Positions 34,590 through 43,964 are shown, numbered from the stretch's first letter. The stretch: 64,000 nucleotides of DNA from JAHEYG01 sp040403535 (GCA_040403535.1 JBBAKL010000008.1:12903-76902); one strand, 5' to 3'. Notes: generated from the letters alone by a model not told the origin. Translations and numbers: made by a program.

Positions 34590-36137
34590 TTATTTTTTAA
34601 ACATTTTCAACATACGATGTGTTACAACAAATCCTCCAACAATATTAATGCTTGCAACCAAAATAGCTATCGATGCAAGAATTGTCATGATGTTTGTTGC
34701 GTCGTTTTTAGTTTGTAACAAACCACCAACGATAATAATTCCGCTGATGGCATTGGTAACTGCCATTAGTGGGGTGTGTAGTGAGTGCGATACGTTAGAG
34801 ATTACCTGCCAGCCTACAAATACCGCTAAAACAAACACGGTAAAGTGCTGAATAAAAGCAGGAGGGGCAAATGCACCTACCATCAACAATAAACCACCTA
34901 TAACTGCTAAACTAATCAGTGTTGTTACTGCGGATTTTTTAGCTTTTTCCTCTTCTGATATTTTTACTTCTTCCGCGGTAGGGGCTGCTATTTTCTTAGC
35001 TCCGCCACCTGCGGTCGGACTTACCTGTAATGGAGCAGGAGGCCAGTTGATTTTTCCGTTATGTGTTACCATGGCGCGAGAAACAACCGCGTCTTCCATG
35101 TCTATCTTAAATTTCTCGGCTTTACCCATATCATCTAATAAATGACAAAGGTTGTTGCCGTATAATTGTGATGCCTGATTAGGTAATTGATCTAATTTTC
35201 CAACTACTGTTACACCGTTTGATGTTTTGTAAACCTCGCCCGGTTTGGTCTCTACACAGTTTCCGCCTGATGCTGCAGCCAAGTCAACAATAACCGATCC
35301 CGGTTTCATGGCAGCAACGTGATAATCTAAAATTAATTTCGGAGCCGGTCTTCCAGGAATTTGAGCGGTAGTGATGATGATGTCAACTTCTTTTGCCTGT
35401 TCAAGGAATAATTTCATTTCCGCCTCAATAAACTCTTTACTCATTTCTTTAGAGTATCCGGAAGCGGTTGCGCCGTCTTCATCAATTTCTACAGTTAAAA
35501 AGCTGGCTCCCATTGATTCGATTTGTTCAGCTACTTCTTTACGTGTATCGAAAGCGCGAACAATGGCTCCTAAAGAATTGGCAGCACCAATAGCTGCTAA
35601 TCCGGCAACACCTGCACCAATTACCAATACTTTAGCCGGTTCAACTTTTCCTGCCGCGGTAATCTGACCGTTAAGAAATCTTCCAAAATGATAAGAGCCC
35701 TCAATTACCGAACGGTATCCGGCAATATTTGCCATAGATGAAAGCACGTCCATTTTTTGCGCACGTGAAATACGCGGAATCGCATCCATTGCAACGGCAT
35801 TCACTTTTTTATCTGCAAGTTTCTGAAGTAATTCCTGATTTTGGGCAGGCCACAGATAGCTTAATAAAACCAACCCTTCTCTCATCATTCCTATTTCTTC
35901 AGCAGCCGGTTCTTTCACTTTAAGAACAATGTCGGAGTTGCCGTAAATTTCGGCAGCTGTGTTAACAAGTTTTGCTCCGGCCTCTTCAAACTCCTTATCG
36001 GAGAAATTAGCTTTTACGCCGGCACCGCGCTGAATATAAACCTCAAACCCTTGTTTCTGCAAACGTTTTATGGTTTTAGGCGTAGCCGCAACCCTTAATT
36101 CGTTGGGAGATATTTCAGATGGAATTCCAACTTTCAT
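34590..36137 (-). CDS. pntA: NAD(P) transhydrogenase alpha subunit (fused alpha1-alpha2)
   Basis: The NAD(H)-binding subunit. The 515 residues include both the soluble alpha1 domain (NAD motif GAGVAG at 174-179; RAQKMDVLSSMANIAGY at about 125-141) and the C-terminal alpha2 membrane domain (about 400-515, three to four segments), as in E. coli. Many bacteria split these into two genes, so the fusion is worth recording. A variable Pro/Lys-rich linker (about 370-398) joins them. It is the first gene of the pntA-pntB operon. Confidence 0.95.
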   Translation of the reverse strand: MKVGIPSEISPNELRVAATPKTIKRLQKQGFEVYIQRGAGVKANFSDKEFEEAGAKLVNTAAEIYGNSDIVLKVKEPAAEEIGMMREGLVLLSYLWPAQNQELLQKLADKKVNAVAMDAIPRISRAQKMDVLSSMANIAGYRSVIEGSYHFGRFLNGQITAAGKVEPAKVLVIGAGVAGLAAIGAANSLGAIVRAFDTRKEVAEQIESMGASFLTVEIDEDGATASGYSKEMSKEFIEAEMKLFLEQAKEVDIIITTAQIPGRPAPKLILDYHVAAMKPGSVIVDLAAASGGNCVETKPGEVYKTSNGVTVVGKLDQLPNQASQLYGNNLCHLLDDMGKAEKFKIDMEDAVVSRAMVTHNGKINWPPAPLQVSPTAGGGAKKIAAPTAEEVKISEEEKAKKSAVTTLISLAVIGGLLLMVGAFAPPAFIQHFTVFVLAVFVGWQVISNVSHSLHTPLMAVTNAISGIIIVGGLLQTKNDATNIMTILASIAILVASINIVGGFVVTHRMLKMFKK

Positions 36138-36204
36138 AAATAAAAAATTTAGTGAAACAAATAAAGCAAAAAATATCGTATTTACCGAATGGAATACGAA
36201 AAAG

Positions 36205-37110
36205 TTATTGTGCCCAGAAGTCGTAGTAATTAAACCATTGGTGAGGGTATTCTTTCAGTCGCATTTCCAATTCCTGAACATAACGTTCCAATAATTTCTG
36301 GCAAGCTGCTTCCGTTTCTTTTTCGCCTCTCACGCGCGGCACTTCAATAGGTTCGGTAGAATAAAAGCGGTAAGTTTTAGTATCACTTTTATTAGCAAAC
36401 ACAATGCAAAGCGGAACGCCAAATTTTACAGCCATAATAAAAGGTCCTGCAGGAAATTTTGCCGGGTAACCAAAGAAATTGGCAGTCAGGGTTTTTGTGC
36501 CGGCTCTGAAACGGTCGCCGTGCATTACAAGTAATTCGTTATTGGTAAATGCTTTATGTAACTCTATTATATGGCTCTTCGTTTCTTCGTTGATGGCAAT
36601 CACATGAATTTTTTTGTTTTTCATTACATCATTCATGTATTGTTTGATGTTTGTTTTTTCGTTTTCATACATCAAAATATTAAACGGGGTATTTAAACGG
36701 TTTAAACCTTGCCCTGCAATTTCCCAGTTTCCGGTATGTGCGCTCACCAATATTCCGCCTTTTCCCAATTTGGCAACCTGTGTTAACACCTCATGTCGCG
36801 TACTGATAAAATTCAAATTTGTTTTTACTCCGGCCATATACGCCACTTTATCTAAAATGGTTTGTCCGAATATGTAATTATTTTTATATACCGCCCAAAA
36901 AGCTTTCCATTTACTGTATTTGTGGGCTTTGATGAAGTATTGGCGGATGTATTTGTTTTGTTTGGCAGTTAGAAAGTAGTAGAAAGAAACAAACCGCAAT
37001 AAAAGATATGCAGGCGACATGCCTAATGTGTTTAATATAAACACAAATATTTTATAACCTAAAACTTTGGCTTGTGATTGCCCATCCCATTGGGGAGATT
37101 GTTTTTCCAT
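36205..37110 (-). CDS. LpxL/HtrB-like lysophospholipid acyltransferase
   Basis: A 301-residue membrane-associated acyltransferase of the LpxL/LABLAT family with the catalytic HX4E motif H125-TGNW-E130 and an N-terminal hydrophobic stretch (about 18-45). Members acylate lipid A; others are in flexirubin and aryl polyene clusters, where they are thought to attach the polyketide acyl chain to a lipid or alcohol. Here it follows an ACP, a ketosynthase, a FabG-like reductase and a tyrosine ammonia-lyase on one strand, so the second role is more likely. It ends 68 bp before pntA. Confidence 0.82.
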   Translation of the reverse strand: MEKQSPQWDGQSQAKVLGYKIFVFILNTLGMSPAYLLLRFVSFYYFLTAKQNKYIRQYFIKAHKYSKWKAFWAVYKNNYIFGQTILDKVAYMAGVKTNLNFISTRHEVLTQVAKLGKGGILVSAHTGNWEIAGQGLNRLNTPFNILMYENEKTNIKQYMNDVMKNKKIHVIAINEETKSHIIELHKAFTNNELLVMHGDRFRAGTKTLTANFFGYPAKFPAGPFIMAVKFGVPLCIVFANKSDTKTYRFYSTEPIEVPRVRGEKETEAACQKLLERYVQELEMRLKEYPHQWFNYYDFWAQ

Positions 37111-37145
37111 GCGTATCCTTACAACATTTAAGGATATTAAAATGA

Positions 37146-37406
37146 TTAGACGGTATGGGTCTTTTCCTGTATTTTATTATAACAATAGTTATAAAAATCT
37201 TCGAAGGTGATTAGGTTTACGAAATCCTCTCCTTTTACTTTGAATCCAAAATTGCTTTCAATAACTACAACTAAATCTACATAGTCTAAGCTATCTAAAT
37301 CCAACGTATCACGAAGATTAGCGGATGGGTTAATTTTTGATCCATCAACTTCAAATTCGTCAACAAAAAATGAATTACTCCTTTCTATAATCTCTTCCTT
37401 CGTCAT
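37146..37406 (-). CDS. Acyl carrier protein
   Basis: An 86-residue carrier protein. The phosphopantetheine site is the DSLD motif with Ser39 (LDLDSLDYVDL). Acidic overall, as expected. It is not the housekeeping AcpP by context: it sits between a dedicated ketosynthase (25 bp upstream) and an acyltransferase (35 bp downstream), and so should carry the growing chain of this pathway. A -7-like box (37427-37434) just upstream could give it extra transcription. Confidence 0.9.
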   Translation of the reverse strand: MTKEEIIERSNSFFVDEFEVDGSKINPSANLRDTLDLDSLDYVDLVVVIESNFGFKVKGEDFVNLITFEDFYNYCYNKIQEKTHTV

Positions 37407-37426
37407 GCTCAGGTCCTTAATTAGGG

Positions 37427-37434
37427 CAAATTTA
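37427..37434 (-). promoter_or_regulatory. Possible internal -7 element before the ACP gene
   Basis: On the minus strand TAAATTTG fits TAnnTTTG, 20 bp before the ACP start codon and overlapping the ketosynthase stop. No clear -33 element was seen, so it is weakly supported. Confidence 0.35.
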
Positions 37435-38649
37435 ACTAAATTTCTTAATTATTAATGTTGAGTTGGTACCACCAAACCCAAAACTATTAGATAAAACAGT
37501 ATTTAAGGCCTTTTGTTTAGTTTGAGCAATAATATTTAGTTTGGCTGAGTCTTCATCCGGATTTTCAAAATTGATATTGGGTGCTATAAAGTCGTTTTGC
37601 ATCATCAATAACGAATAAACAATTTCACTCGCCCCGGCCATCCAACATTCGTGCCCGGTCATTGATTTTGTGGAACTTACCGGCGTTTGACCGCCAAAAA
37701 TCTGATAAAGAGCCTGAGCCTCAACCTTATCTCCTCCGGGTGTTGAAGTGGCATGTGCATTTATGTAATCGATATCTTCCGGTTTTAATCCCGATTCCCG
37801 CAGCGCCATAGAAAGCGAACGTACCTGTCCATCAACATTTGAGTTGGAAATATGATCGCCGTTGGATGAAAAGCCGTACCCCACTAATTCTGCTAAGATG
37901 GTTGCTCCCCTTTTTTGAGCTGACTCTAAACTTTCTAAAATAACGGTTGCGCCCCCTCCGCTCGGTACTAATCCGTCACGGTCGCGATCAAATGGGCGGG
38001 ATGCTTTTTGAGGGTCATTTTCTCGTGAAGAAAAGGCACTTAAACCATCAAATGCTCCAAATGTGTATTTGCTTACTTCCTGAGCGCCTCCGCAAATAAC
38101 CTGGTTCTGTAATCCCCATTTTATCATTAAATAACCCATACCAATAGAGTGAGATCCGCTGGCACAAGCGGCGGCAAGGGTGTAGTTGATACCTTTTAAT
38201 TTATAAATAGTAGAAAGGTTCATGCTAACGGTACAATTCATGGTTTGAAAAATCGCACCTGAACCCAGTAATGTCGTGTCCTTTTTTTGTCTGATAATAT
38301 CAATTGCTTCAATAGTGGCGCCGGCAACGCTGTCGTTTCCGTAAATAATACCAACTTCGTTCTGTTCTAAAAAGTCCATGTCGATTTTGGCAAGATTTAA
38401 TGCTTCAGCGGTTGCCATGTAGGCGTATTCGGCCGGCTCGCCCATACCAACCCGTTGTCTGCGGTCTAATAATCCTTTCAATTGTGGCCGTTCTATTATT
38501 CCGGTTAGGGCTGAACGGTATCCTAATTCTTTTCGCACAGGATCAAATCCAATTCCGGATTTGCCTTCAAATAAAGATTGACGAACTTCGTCAAGATTTT
38601 TTCCGAGGCACGACCAAATTCCAATTCCTGTTATTACAACTCTGTTCAT
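37432..38649 (-). CDS. Beta-ketoacyl-ACP synthase (FabF-like) of an aromatic polyketide operon
   Basis: A 405-residue ketosynthase with the full Cys-His-His triad: C162 (AACASGS), H299 (NAHATSTP) and H333 (KSMTGHECWMAGA). The ECWMAGA variant after the second His departs from the TLGAAGA form of housekeeping FabF and matches what I recall of dedicated KS enzymes in aryl polyene and flexirubin clusters. It ends FGFGGTNSTL as usual. It would condense malonyl-ACP units on an acyl-ACP carried by the ACP encoded downstream. No second, Cys-less KS partner (chain-length factor) is in the window. Confidence 0.88.
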   Translation of the reverse strand: MNRVVITGIGIWSCLGKNLDEVRQSLFEGKSGIGFDPVRKELGYRSALTGIIERPQLKGLLDRRQRVGMGEPAEYAYMATAEALNLAKIDMDFLEQNEVGIIYGNDSVAGATIEAIDIIRQKKDTTLLGSGAIFQTMNCTVSMNLSTIYKLKGINYTLAAACASGSHSIGMGYLMIKWGLQNQVICGGAQEVSKYTFGAFDGLSAFSSRENDPQKASRPFDRDRDGLVPSGGGATVILESLESAQKRGATILAELVGYGFSSNGDHISNSNVDGQVRSLSMALRESGLKPEDIDYINAHATSTPGGDKVEAQALYQIFGGQTPVSSTKSMTGHECWMAGASEIVYSLLMMQNDFIAPNINFENPDEDSAKLNIIAQTKQKALNTVLSNSFGFGGTNSTLIIKKFS

Positions 38650-38703
38650 GATATGTTTAAGAGTTTCTGATTTGAGTTTCTTTAATGTAAATATTCAAAT
38701 AGA

Positions 38704-39432
38704 TTAACTATACAAGCCACCATTCACCGAAATAACTTGTCCGGTTACATACGAAGCAGCATCGGAAGCCAAAAAGCCAACCACTCCGGCAACTTCATCT
38801 GCTTCTCCAAATCGGTTTAAAGGAATCATTGATTTGTACTGTTCTTCATTAATATCTTGTGTCATATCGGTTTTAATAAATCCGGGCGCTACTGCATTAA
38901 CAGTAATGCCACGTTTTCCAACTTCCTGAGCCAATGATTTTGTTGCAGCGATTACCGCGCCTTTTGAGGCTGAATAATTAGTTTGCCCCGGCATTCCTTT
39001 TAGTCCGGATAAGGAAACCATGTTAATGATTCGGCCTTTGCGCTTGCTTAACATTTGCTTACACACTAATCGTGTAACGTTGTAAAATCCGTCAACGGCA
39101 ATATTCATCACCTTGTGCCAGTCTTCCGGACTAATAAACACTAATAAATTATCCCTGCGTATTCCTGCGTTATTTACTAAAACCTGAATAATCTTATCAG
39201 GATTTTCTTCCATCCATTTACCTAATGTTTTGTCAACTTCTGCAATGTTTCCTACATCAAATTTTAATGTTACGGCATTTACGCCCTTGGATGAAACAAG
39301 CTCTTTTGTTTTATTTGCCTCTTCTTCGTTAGAAGTGTAATTGATAAGAATGTCGTAGCCCATTTCAGCCAGTTTTACGCAAACTGCTTTGCCAATTCCT
39401 CTCGAGCCTCCGGTTACCAATGCATAAGCCAT
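38704..39432 (-). CDS. FabG-like 3-oxoacyl-ACP reductase
   Basis: A classical SDR of 242 residues: NADPH motif GGSRGIGKA (8-16), NNAG (87-90) and the Ser140-Tyr153-Lys157 active site (YSASK). It ends VISVNGGLYS, like FabG. It should reduce 3-ketoacyl-ACP made by the ketosynthase next to it. It begins 2 bp after the ammonia-lyase stop and the ketosynthase follows 54 bp on, consistent with one operon. Confidence 0.88.
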   Translation of the reverse strand: MAYALVTGGSRGIGKAVCVKLAEMGYDILINYTSNEEEANKTKELVSSKGVNAVTLKFDVGNIAEVDKTLGKWMEENPDKIIQVLVNNAGIRRDNLLVFISPEDWHKVMNIAVDGFYNVTRLVCKQMLSKRKGRIINMVSLSGLKGMPGQTNYSASKGAVIAATKSLAQEVGKRGITVNAVAPGFIKTDMTQDINEEQYKSMIPLNRFGEADEVAGVVGFLASDAASYVTGQVISVNGGLYS

Positions 39433-39434
39433 AT

Positions 39435-40973
39435 TTATAATACTTCTACGTGGTTGTTAAAAATATAATCTCTTACTGCTTTTACCTCTTTGTATTTTAT
39501 ATCATCATTTACAAAACATGGGAATATTTTGCGCAGATTAGTATAAGTGGTTTTTGTTTTTTCCGATAGTTGATCCTGTATCTTAAGATAATCAATTGCT
39601 TGTAAAATCGTCATCCATTCTATGGCCAATACTTCGTAACTGTTTAAAATAACTTTTTTGCAAATTAAGGCGGCATTAGAACCCATGCTTACAATATCCT
39701 GATTATCGTTATTGCTAGGAATACTATGTATGTACATTGGGTTAGACAACATTTGGTTTTCGGCTGTTGTTGAGGTAGCTGTGAACTGAACACCTTGCAT
39801 ACCCAAGTTCAAACCGAGTTTTCCGTGATTAACAAACGGAGGTAAGATGTTGTTCAGTTTATCGTTCAGTAAAAAATTCAATTGGCGTTCGGCAAGCATA
39901 GACAATTTTGTAACAGAAATTTTCAGTTTGTCCATTTCCAACGCAACATAATCCCCATGGAAATTACCGCCATGATACACGTTCTTTCTTTCCCAGTCTA
40001 CAATTGGATTATCATTTGCTGAGTTTATCTCATTAATTAAAACTTCCTTAGCGTAGTTTATGGTGTCAACAATAGGGCCTGCAATTTGTGGTACGCAGCG
40101 AATGGAGTAGTATTCCTGCATTTTTTCAACCAACACATCCACTTCAACTTTTTGATTGTAGTGATGCTCTTCACGTTTTTTTACAAGTTTACTATCGGCA
40201 AGGGTGTTTTGTAAAGCTTTGGCTACTGCATTTTGCCCGTAGTGATGCTTAACTTCATTCAGAGGAGTCGAGTAATGGTCGTCGAAACTTCTAACAATTT
40301 CCATAATGGCAGCTGAGGCCAGCACCGACCAATTTACCAGGTTTTCGGCGTAAATCACATTAAGAACGCCAATGCCGCTCATTGCGGAGGTGCCGTTCAT
40401 TAAAGCAAGGCCTTCACGGATGTGAATTTCCATCGGTTTTAATCCTTCCTTCTCAAAAACCTCTTGGGTCGGCGTAATTTTTCCATTATAATAAACTTCA
40501 CCTTCGCCTATTAAAGTTAAGGCTAAATGTGCTAACTGCACCAAATCGCCACTGGCACCCAGGCCTCCGTGTTCGTATATAACAGGTGAAATGTTTTTAT
40601 TTATTAGTGTTTTAATCAATAAAAGCGTATCCGGATGTATGCCTGCAAAGCCCTGCAATAAGGTGTTAAGCCGTGCAAGCATTACTGCTTTGCAATCTAT
40701 TTCAGGAATAGGGTTGCCAGCACCTGAGCAGTGGCTTCTGATTAAATTGTACTGCAGTTTAATTTGATCGTCGTGATTTATACGGTATTGTGCCATAGGC
40801 CCAAAGCCGGTATTTATCCCGTAAATTAGTTTTTCGCGAGTGAACTCTTTTAAAAAGTAAAAACTACGATACAATTTAACAATTGAGTCATCGTCAATTT
40901 GTAATTGAATGTTGTTTATCAGAACCTTATAAAAATCGTCTGCCGAAATTTTTTTGTCACCAATCTTTACCAT
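39435..40973 (-). CDS. Tyrosine/aromatic amino acid ammonia-lyase (flexirubin type)
   Basis: A 512-residue MIO enzyme. The MIO prosthetic group forms from A140-S141-G142 (GGLGASGDLVQ) and the catalytic Tyr is Y51 (YGINTGFG). The selectivity pair is S80-H81, which alone would suggest histidine, but the whole chain resembles the Flavobacterium johnsoniae tyrosine ammonia-lyase as I remember it (QYNLIRSH, EHGG, YHGGNFHGDY, QGVQFTATSTTAE, SNPMYIHSIP). It lacks hutU/hutI neighbours and heads a FabG-KS-ACP-acyltransferase operon. The product would be 4-coumarate, the aromatic starter of flexirubins and aryl polyenes. Histidine use cannot be excluded by eye. Confidence 0.82.
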   Translation of the reverse strand: MVKIGDKKISADDFYKVLINNIQLQIDDDSIVKLYRSFYFLKEFTREKLIYGINTGFGPMAQYRINHDDQIKLQYNLIRSHCSGAGNPIPEIDCKAVMLARLNTLLQGFAGIHPDTLLLIKTLINKNISPVIYEHGGLGASGDLVQLAHLALTLIGEGEVYYNGKITPTQEVFEKEGLKPMEIHIREGLALMNGTSAMSGIGVLNVIYAENLVNWSVLASAAIMEIVRSFDDHYSTPLNEVKHHYGQNAVAKALQNTLADSKLVKKREEHHYNQKVEVDVLVEKMQEYYSIRCVPQIAGPIVDTINYAKEVLINEINSANDNPIVDWERKNVYHGGNFHGDYVALEMDKLKISVTKLSMLAERQLNFLLNDKLNNILPPFVNHGKLGLNLGMQGVQFTATSTTAENQMLSNPMYIHSIPSNNDNQDIVSMGSNAALICKKVILNSYEVLAIEWMTILQAIDYLKIQDQLSEKTKTTYTNLRKIFPCFVNDDIKYKEVKAVRDYIFNNHVEVL

Positions 40974-41080
40974 AAATAATCAACTGTAATAATACAATAT
41001 TACCATGAAATTTAAAAATATGTGTTATCACGTATTTTTGATTATTTAAAAACAATTATCGATTAATGATTTCTAGGCTG

Positions 41081-41088
41081 TATATTTG
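41081..41088 (+). promoter_or_regulatory. -7 element of the methyltransferase gene
   Basis: TATATTTG matches TAnnTTTG and lies 17 bp before ATG 41106. The 132-bp divergent gap to the ammonia-lyase should also hold that operon's promoter, for which no clear box was seen. Confidence 0.5.
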
Positions 41089-41105
41089 TTAATTGATTAA
41101 TTGTT

Positions 41106-42173
41106 ATGAATTTTTTTGAGAAAGATACAAAATCGGCAATGGAAGCTATTGACCTGGCTCAATGGATTGCCTTTGCTCCGATGGTTTTTCAGGCCTCATT
41201 GGCATTGAGAGATTTAGGAATTTTAGAAGCCGCGGAAGAAAGTAAAACCGATGGCATTACTTTTAATGAGATTCTTGAAAAAACAAAGTTGTCGAATTAT
41301 GGGGTGCGTGTTTTGTGTGAAGCCGCATTGGGAATTGGATTGTTAACAAAGTCAAACGATCGTTATTTTATTACCAAAACCGGCCTTTTTATATTGAACG
41401 ACATGATGACCCGTGTTAACATGGATTTCACTCATGATGTATGTTACGAAGGGATGTTTACATTAAAAGATAGTATCACACACGGTAAACCAACCGGATT
41501 AGAAGTTTTTGGTACCTGGAAAACGGTTTACGAAGCATTAGCACATTTGCCACCTCAAGCTCAAAAGAGTTGGTTTGCATTTGATCATTTTTACAGCGAT
41601 GGATCTTTTCCGCAGGTTATGCCAATTTTATTTAAAAATAAACCAAAGCGTATTTTAGATATTGGTGGTAATACCGGAAAATTTACATTGAAGTGTGTGA
41701 ATTACGATCCGGATGTAAACATGACAATTTTAGATTTACCGGGGCAACTGAACATGGCTAAGAAAAACGTAGATGCTGCGGGATTCTCCGGCCGGGTTAA
41801 ATATCATGAAATAAACATTCTGGATGCTACTCAAAAATTCCCTAAGGGCGCGGATATCATTTGGATGAGCCAGTTTTTAGATTGTTTTAGCGAAGATGAA
41901 ATTGTAAGTATTTTACAACGTTGTCACGAAGCGCTAGATGCTAATGGAAAAGTTTATATCATGGAAACATTTTGGGACAGACAGCGCTTTAAAACAGCTG
42001 CCTTCAGTTTACAAATGACATCCTTGTATTTTACCAATATTGCAAACGGTAATAGTCAGATGTACGATTCGGCAATATTCAATAAGCTTATAGATAAGGC
42101 AGGATTTAAATTAATTGAAGAGAATGATGGTGTTGGCGTGAGTCATACCATTCAGGTATGTGTCAAGAAGTAA
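41106..42173 (+). CDS. Class I SAM-dependent methyltransferase (O-methyltransferase-like)
   Basis: A 355-residue enzyme with a helical, winged-helix-like dimerisation region (about 1-100; FNEILEKTKLSNYGVRVLCEA) and a Rossmann methyltransferase domain with SAM motif I ILDIGGNTGKF (183-193). This plan is that of plant-type and polyketide O-methyltransferases. Divergent from the tyrosine ammonia-lyase operon, it is a candidate to methylate the aromatic ring or a hydroxyl of the product; methyltransferases of this sort occur in flexirubin clusters. It ends directly against the convergent acyl-CoA synthetase gene with no terminator visible between them. Confidence 0.8.
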   Translation: MNFFEKDTKSAMEAIDLAQWIAFAPMVFQASLALRDLGILEAAEESKTDGITFNEILEKTKLSNYGVRVLCEAALGIGLLTKSNDRYFITKTGLFILNDMMTRVNMDFTHDVCYEGMFTLKDSITHGKPTGLEVFGTWKTVYEALAHLPPQAQKSWFAFDHFYSDGSFPQVMPILFKNKPKRILDIGGNTGKFTLKCVNYDPDVNMTILDLPGQLNMAKKNVDAAGFSGRVKYHEINILDATQKFPKGADIIWMSQFLDCFSEDEIVSILQRCHEALDANGKVYIMETFWDRQRFKTAAFSLQMTSLYFTNIANGNSQMYDSAIFNKLIDKAGFKLIEENDGVGVSHTIQVCVKK

Positions 42174-43946
42174 CTAATCTGCATCAAAAATCTTTTCTAT
42201 TGCTTCTCTGTATTTTTCTTTGATTACTTTTCTTTTCAAACTGAGTTTTGGAGTTAGTTCTCCTCCTTCGATGCTCCAATCGTTGGTTAAAATTTCACAA
42301 CGCTTTAATTGTTCGTAAGGCGCCAAACTTAAGTTAACTTGTTTTAAATGTTCATTGACCAATCGTTTTAAATCAGCATGGCTAGCCATTTCAAAATTAT
42401 TTTTCCATTCAATGCCGGTTGTTTGGCAATACTCTTTAAAGTTCGCAAAATTTGGCACCAGAATAGCTGATGCAAATTTTTGACCTTCACCTACCACCAT
42501 ACATTGTTCAATAAAGCGACATTCTTTTAATTTGTTTTCTATAGCTAAAGGCGCAATGTATTTGCCGGAGCTGGTTTTAAAAATCTCTTTTTTCCGGTCG
42601 GTAATTTTTAAAAATTTATTTTCTAAAATCTGGCCTACATCACCTGAATGAAACCAACCATCTTTATCAATCACTTCCGAAGTTGCTTCAGGATTTTTAT
42701 AATAACCCATCATAACACTAGGGCTTTTAATTAAAATTTCACCATCTTCTTCGGCAATTTTCACCTGTACGCCTTCAACTAGCGGCCCTACTGACCCAAT
42801 TCGGATGTTATCTTTTCCAAACCGGTTAACACTTACAACAACGGATGTTTCGGTTAATCCATATCCTTGTAATACCGTAATTTTAGCACATAAAAATATG
42901 CGTTCTAGTTTTGGATTTAAAGCTGCGCCACCCGACGCCAGACAAACCAGTTTACCACCAACAGCAGCACGCCATTTACTGTAAACCAAAACATCTGCAA
43001 TTTTTCGTTTTAATTCGTAGAAGAAACCGTTTGCGCCATTCACCTCATATTGTTCGGCAATTTTTATGCTCCAATTAAAAATTTTACGCTTAAATCCGTC
43101 CAGTTTTTCGCCTGCCGCGGTAATTTTTTCATAAACACGTTCAATCAAGCGCGGAACGGAAACGAAAATCTGTGGCTGTACTTCTTTTAAATTATCGCCA
43201 ATAGTTTCAAAGCCTTCGGCAAAATAAACAGATATACCTTTAAACAAATACAAAGTAATAATCATGCGTTCGTAAACATGATTTAAGGGCAGAAAACTTA
43301 ATGCTTTCCACCATGTGGCAAAGGGAGCGAAATTCTGGCACGACTTTACATTTTCAATTAAATTGAAATGCGAAATCATTACACCCTTTGGAGTGCCTGT
43401 TGTACCGGAAGTGTATAATATGGTTAGAAGATCGGTTGGTTTTATTTTTGATTTTATTTCTTCAACCTTTTCGGGTTGCTTGTTTTTTTTACCCAGCTCT
43501 ATAAATTCATCAAAATGCATTAAGCCAACCAGTTTTTCAAAACTGATCACGTGTTTAACATTAGGAATTTCGTTTTGTATCGATGCCAGTTTAGCATAAA
43601 TGGATTTATCCGAAATAAAAACCACTTTAATTTCTGCGTGATTTAATATGAATTTTAAATCATTATTGCTGGCGGTCGGGAAAATCGGAACAGTTGTTAC
43701 GTTGATTTGCTGTGACCCATAATCGGCAAATACCCACTCCGGCCGGTTATTTGATATTATCGCAACCTTATCGTTTTCCTTTAAACCCAATGACAATAAG
43801 CCATAACTAACCCAGTTGGTATAATTAATAAGATCTTCGCTGTTATGTTTTTTCCATTGCTTATTAACTTTAGAGCATAACACATCTTCTTTTTTATAAG
43901 TAGACTTGTATAGCTCCAGGATATCAAATACTCTGTTAATTTCCAT
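42174..43946 (-). CDS. Long-chain fatty acid-CoA ligase (AMP-binding)
   Basis: A 590-residue adenylate-forming enzyme of the FAA1 group: P-loop YTSGTTGTPKG (178-188), GYGLTE, GWFHSGDVG and the TDRKKE hinge. It activates fatty acids as acyl-CoA. The ORF can be extended to a TTG at 43967, but a promoter box (43965-43972) covers that codon, so ATG 43946 is the start. Being next to the aromatic polyketide genes it might instead load a coumarate or fatty acid for them, but its sequence is that of a general long-chain ligase. Confidence 0.88.
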   Translation of the reverse strand: MEINRVFDILELYKSTYKKEDVLCSKVNKQWKKHNSEDLINYTNWVSYGLLSLGLKENDKVAIISNNRPEWVFADYGSQQINVTTVPIFPTASNNDLKFILNHAEIKVVFISDKSIYAKLASIQNEIPNVKHVISFEKLVGLMHFDEFIELGKKNKQPEKVEEIKSKIKPTDLLTILYTSGTTGTPKGVMISHFNLIENVKSCQNFAPFATWWKALSFLPLNHVYERMIITLYLFKGISVYFAEGFETIGDNLKEVQPQIFVSVPRLIERVYEKITAAGEKLDGFKRKIFNWSIKIAEQYEVNGANGFFYELKRKIADVLVYSKWRAAVGGKLVCLASGGAALNPKLERIFLCAKITVLQGYGLTETSVVVSVNRFGKDNIRIGSVGPLVEGVQVKIAEEDGEILIKSPSVMMGYYKNPEATSEVIDKDGWFHSGDVGQILENKFLKITDRKKEIFKTSSGKYIAPLAIENKLKECRFIEQCMVVGEGQKFASAILVPNFANFKEYCQTTGIEWKNNFEMASHADLKRLVNEHLKQVNLSLAPYEQLKRCEILTNDWSIEGGELTPKLSLKRKVIKEKYREAIEKIFDAD

Positions 43947-43964
43947 AAATAGTTTTGCGTATAC

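Noticed and set aside
39435..40973. Calling the lyase histidine ammonia-lyase (HutH)
   Set aside because: No hut genes are near, the gene heads a KS/ACP operon, and the chain resembles tyrosine ammonia-lyase of flexirubin producers; the Ser-His pair alone is not decisive.
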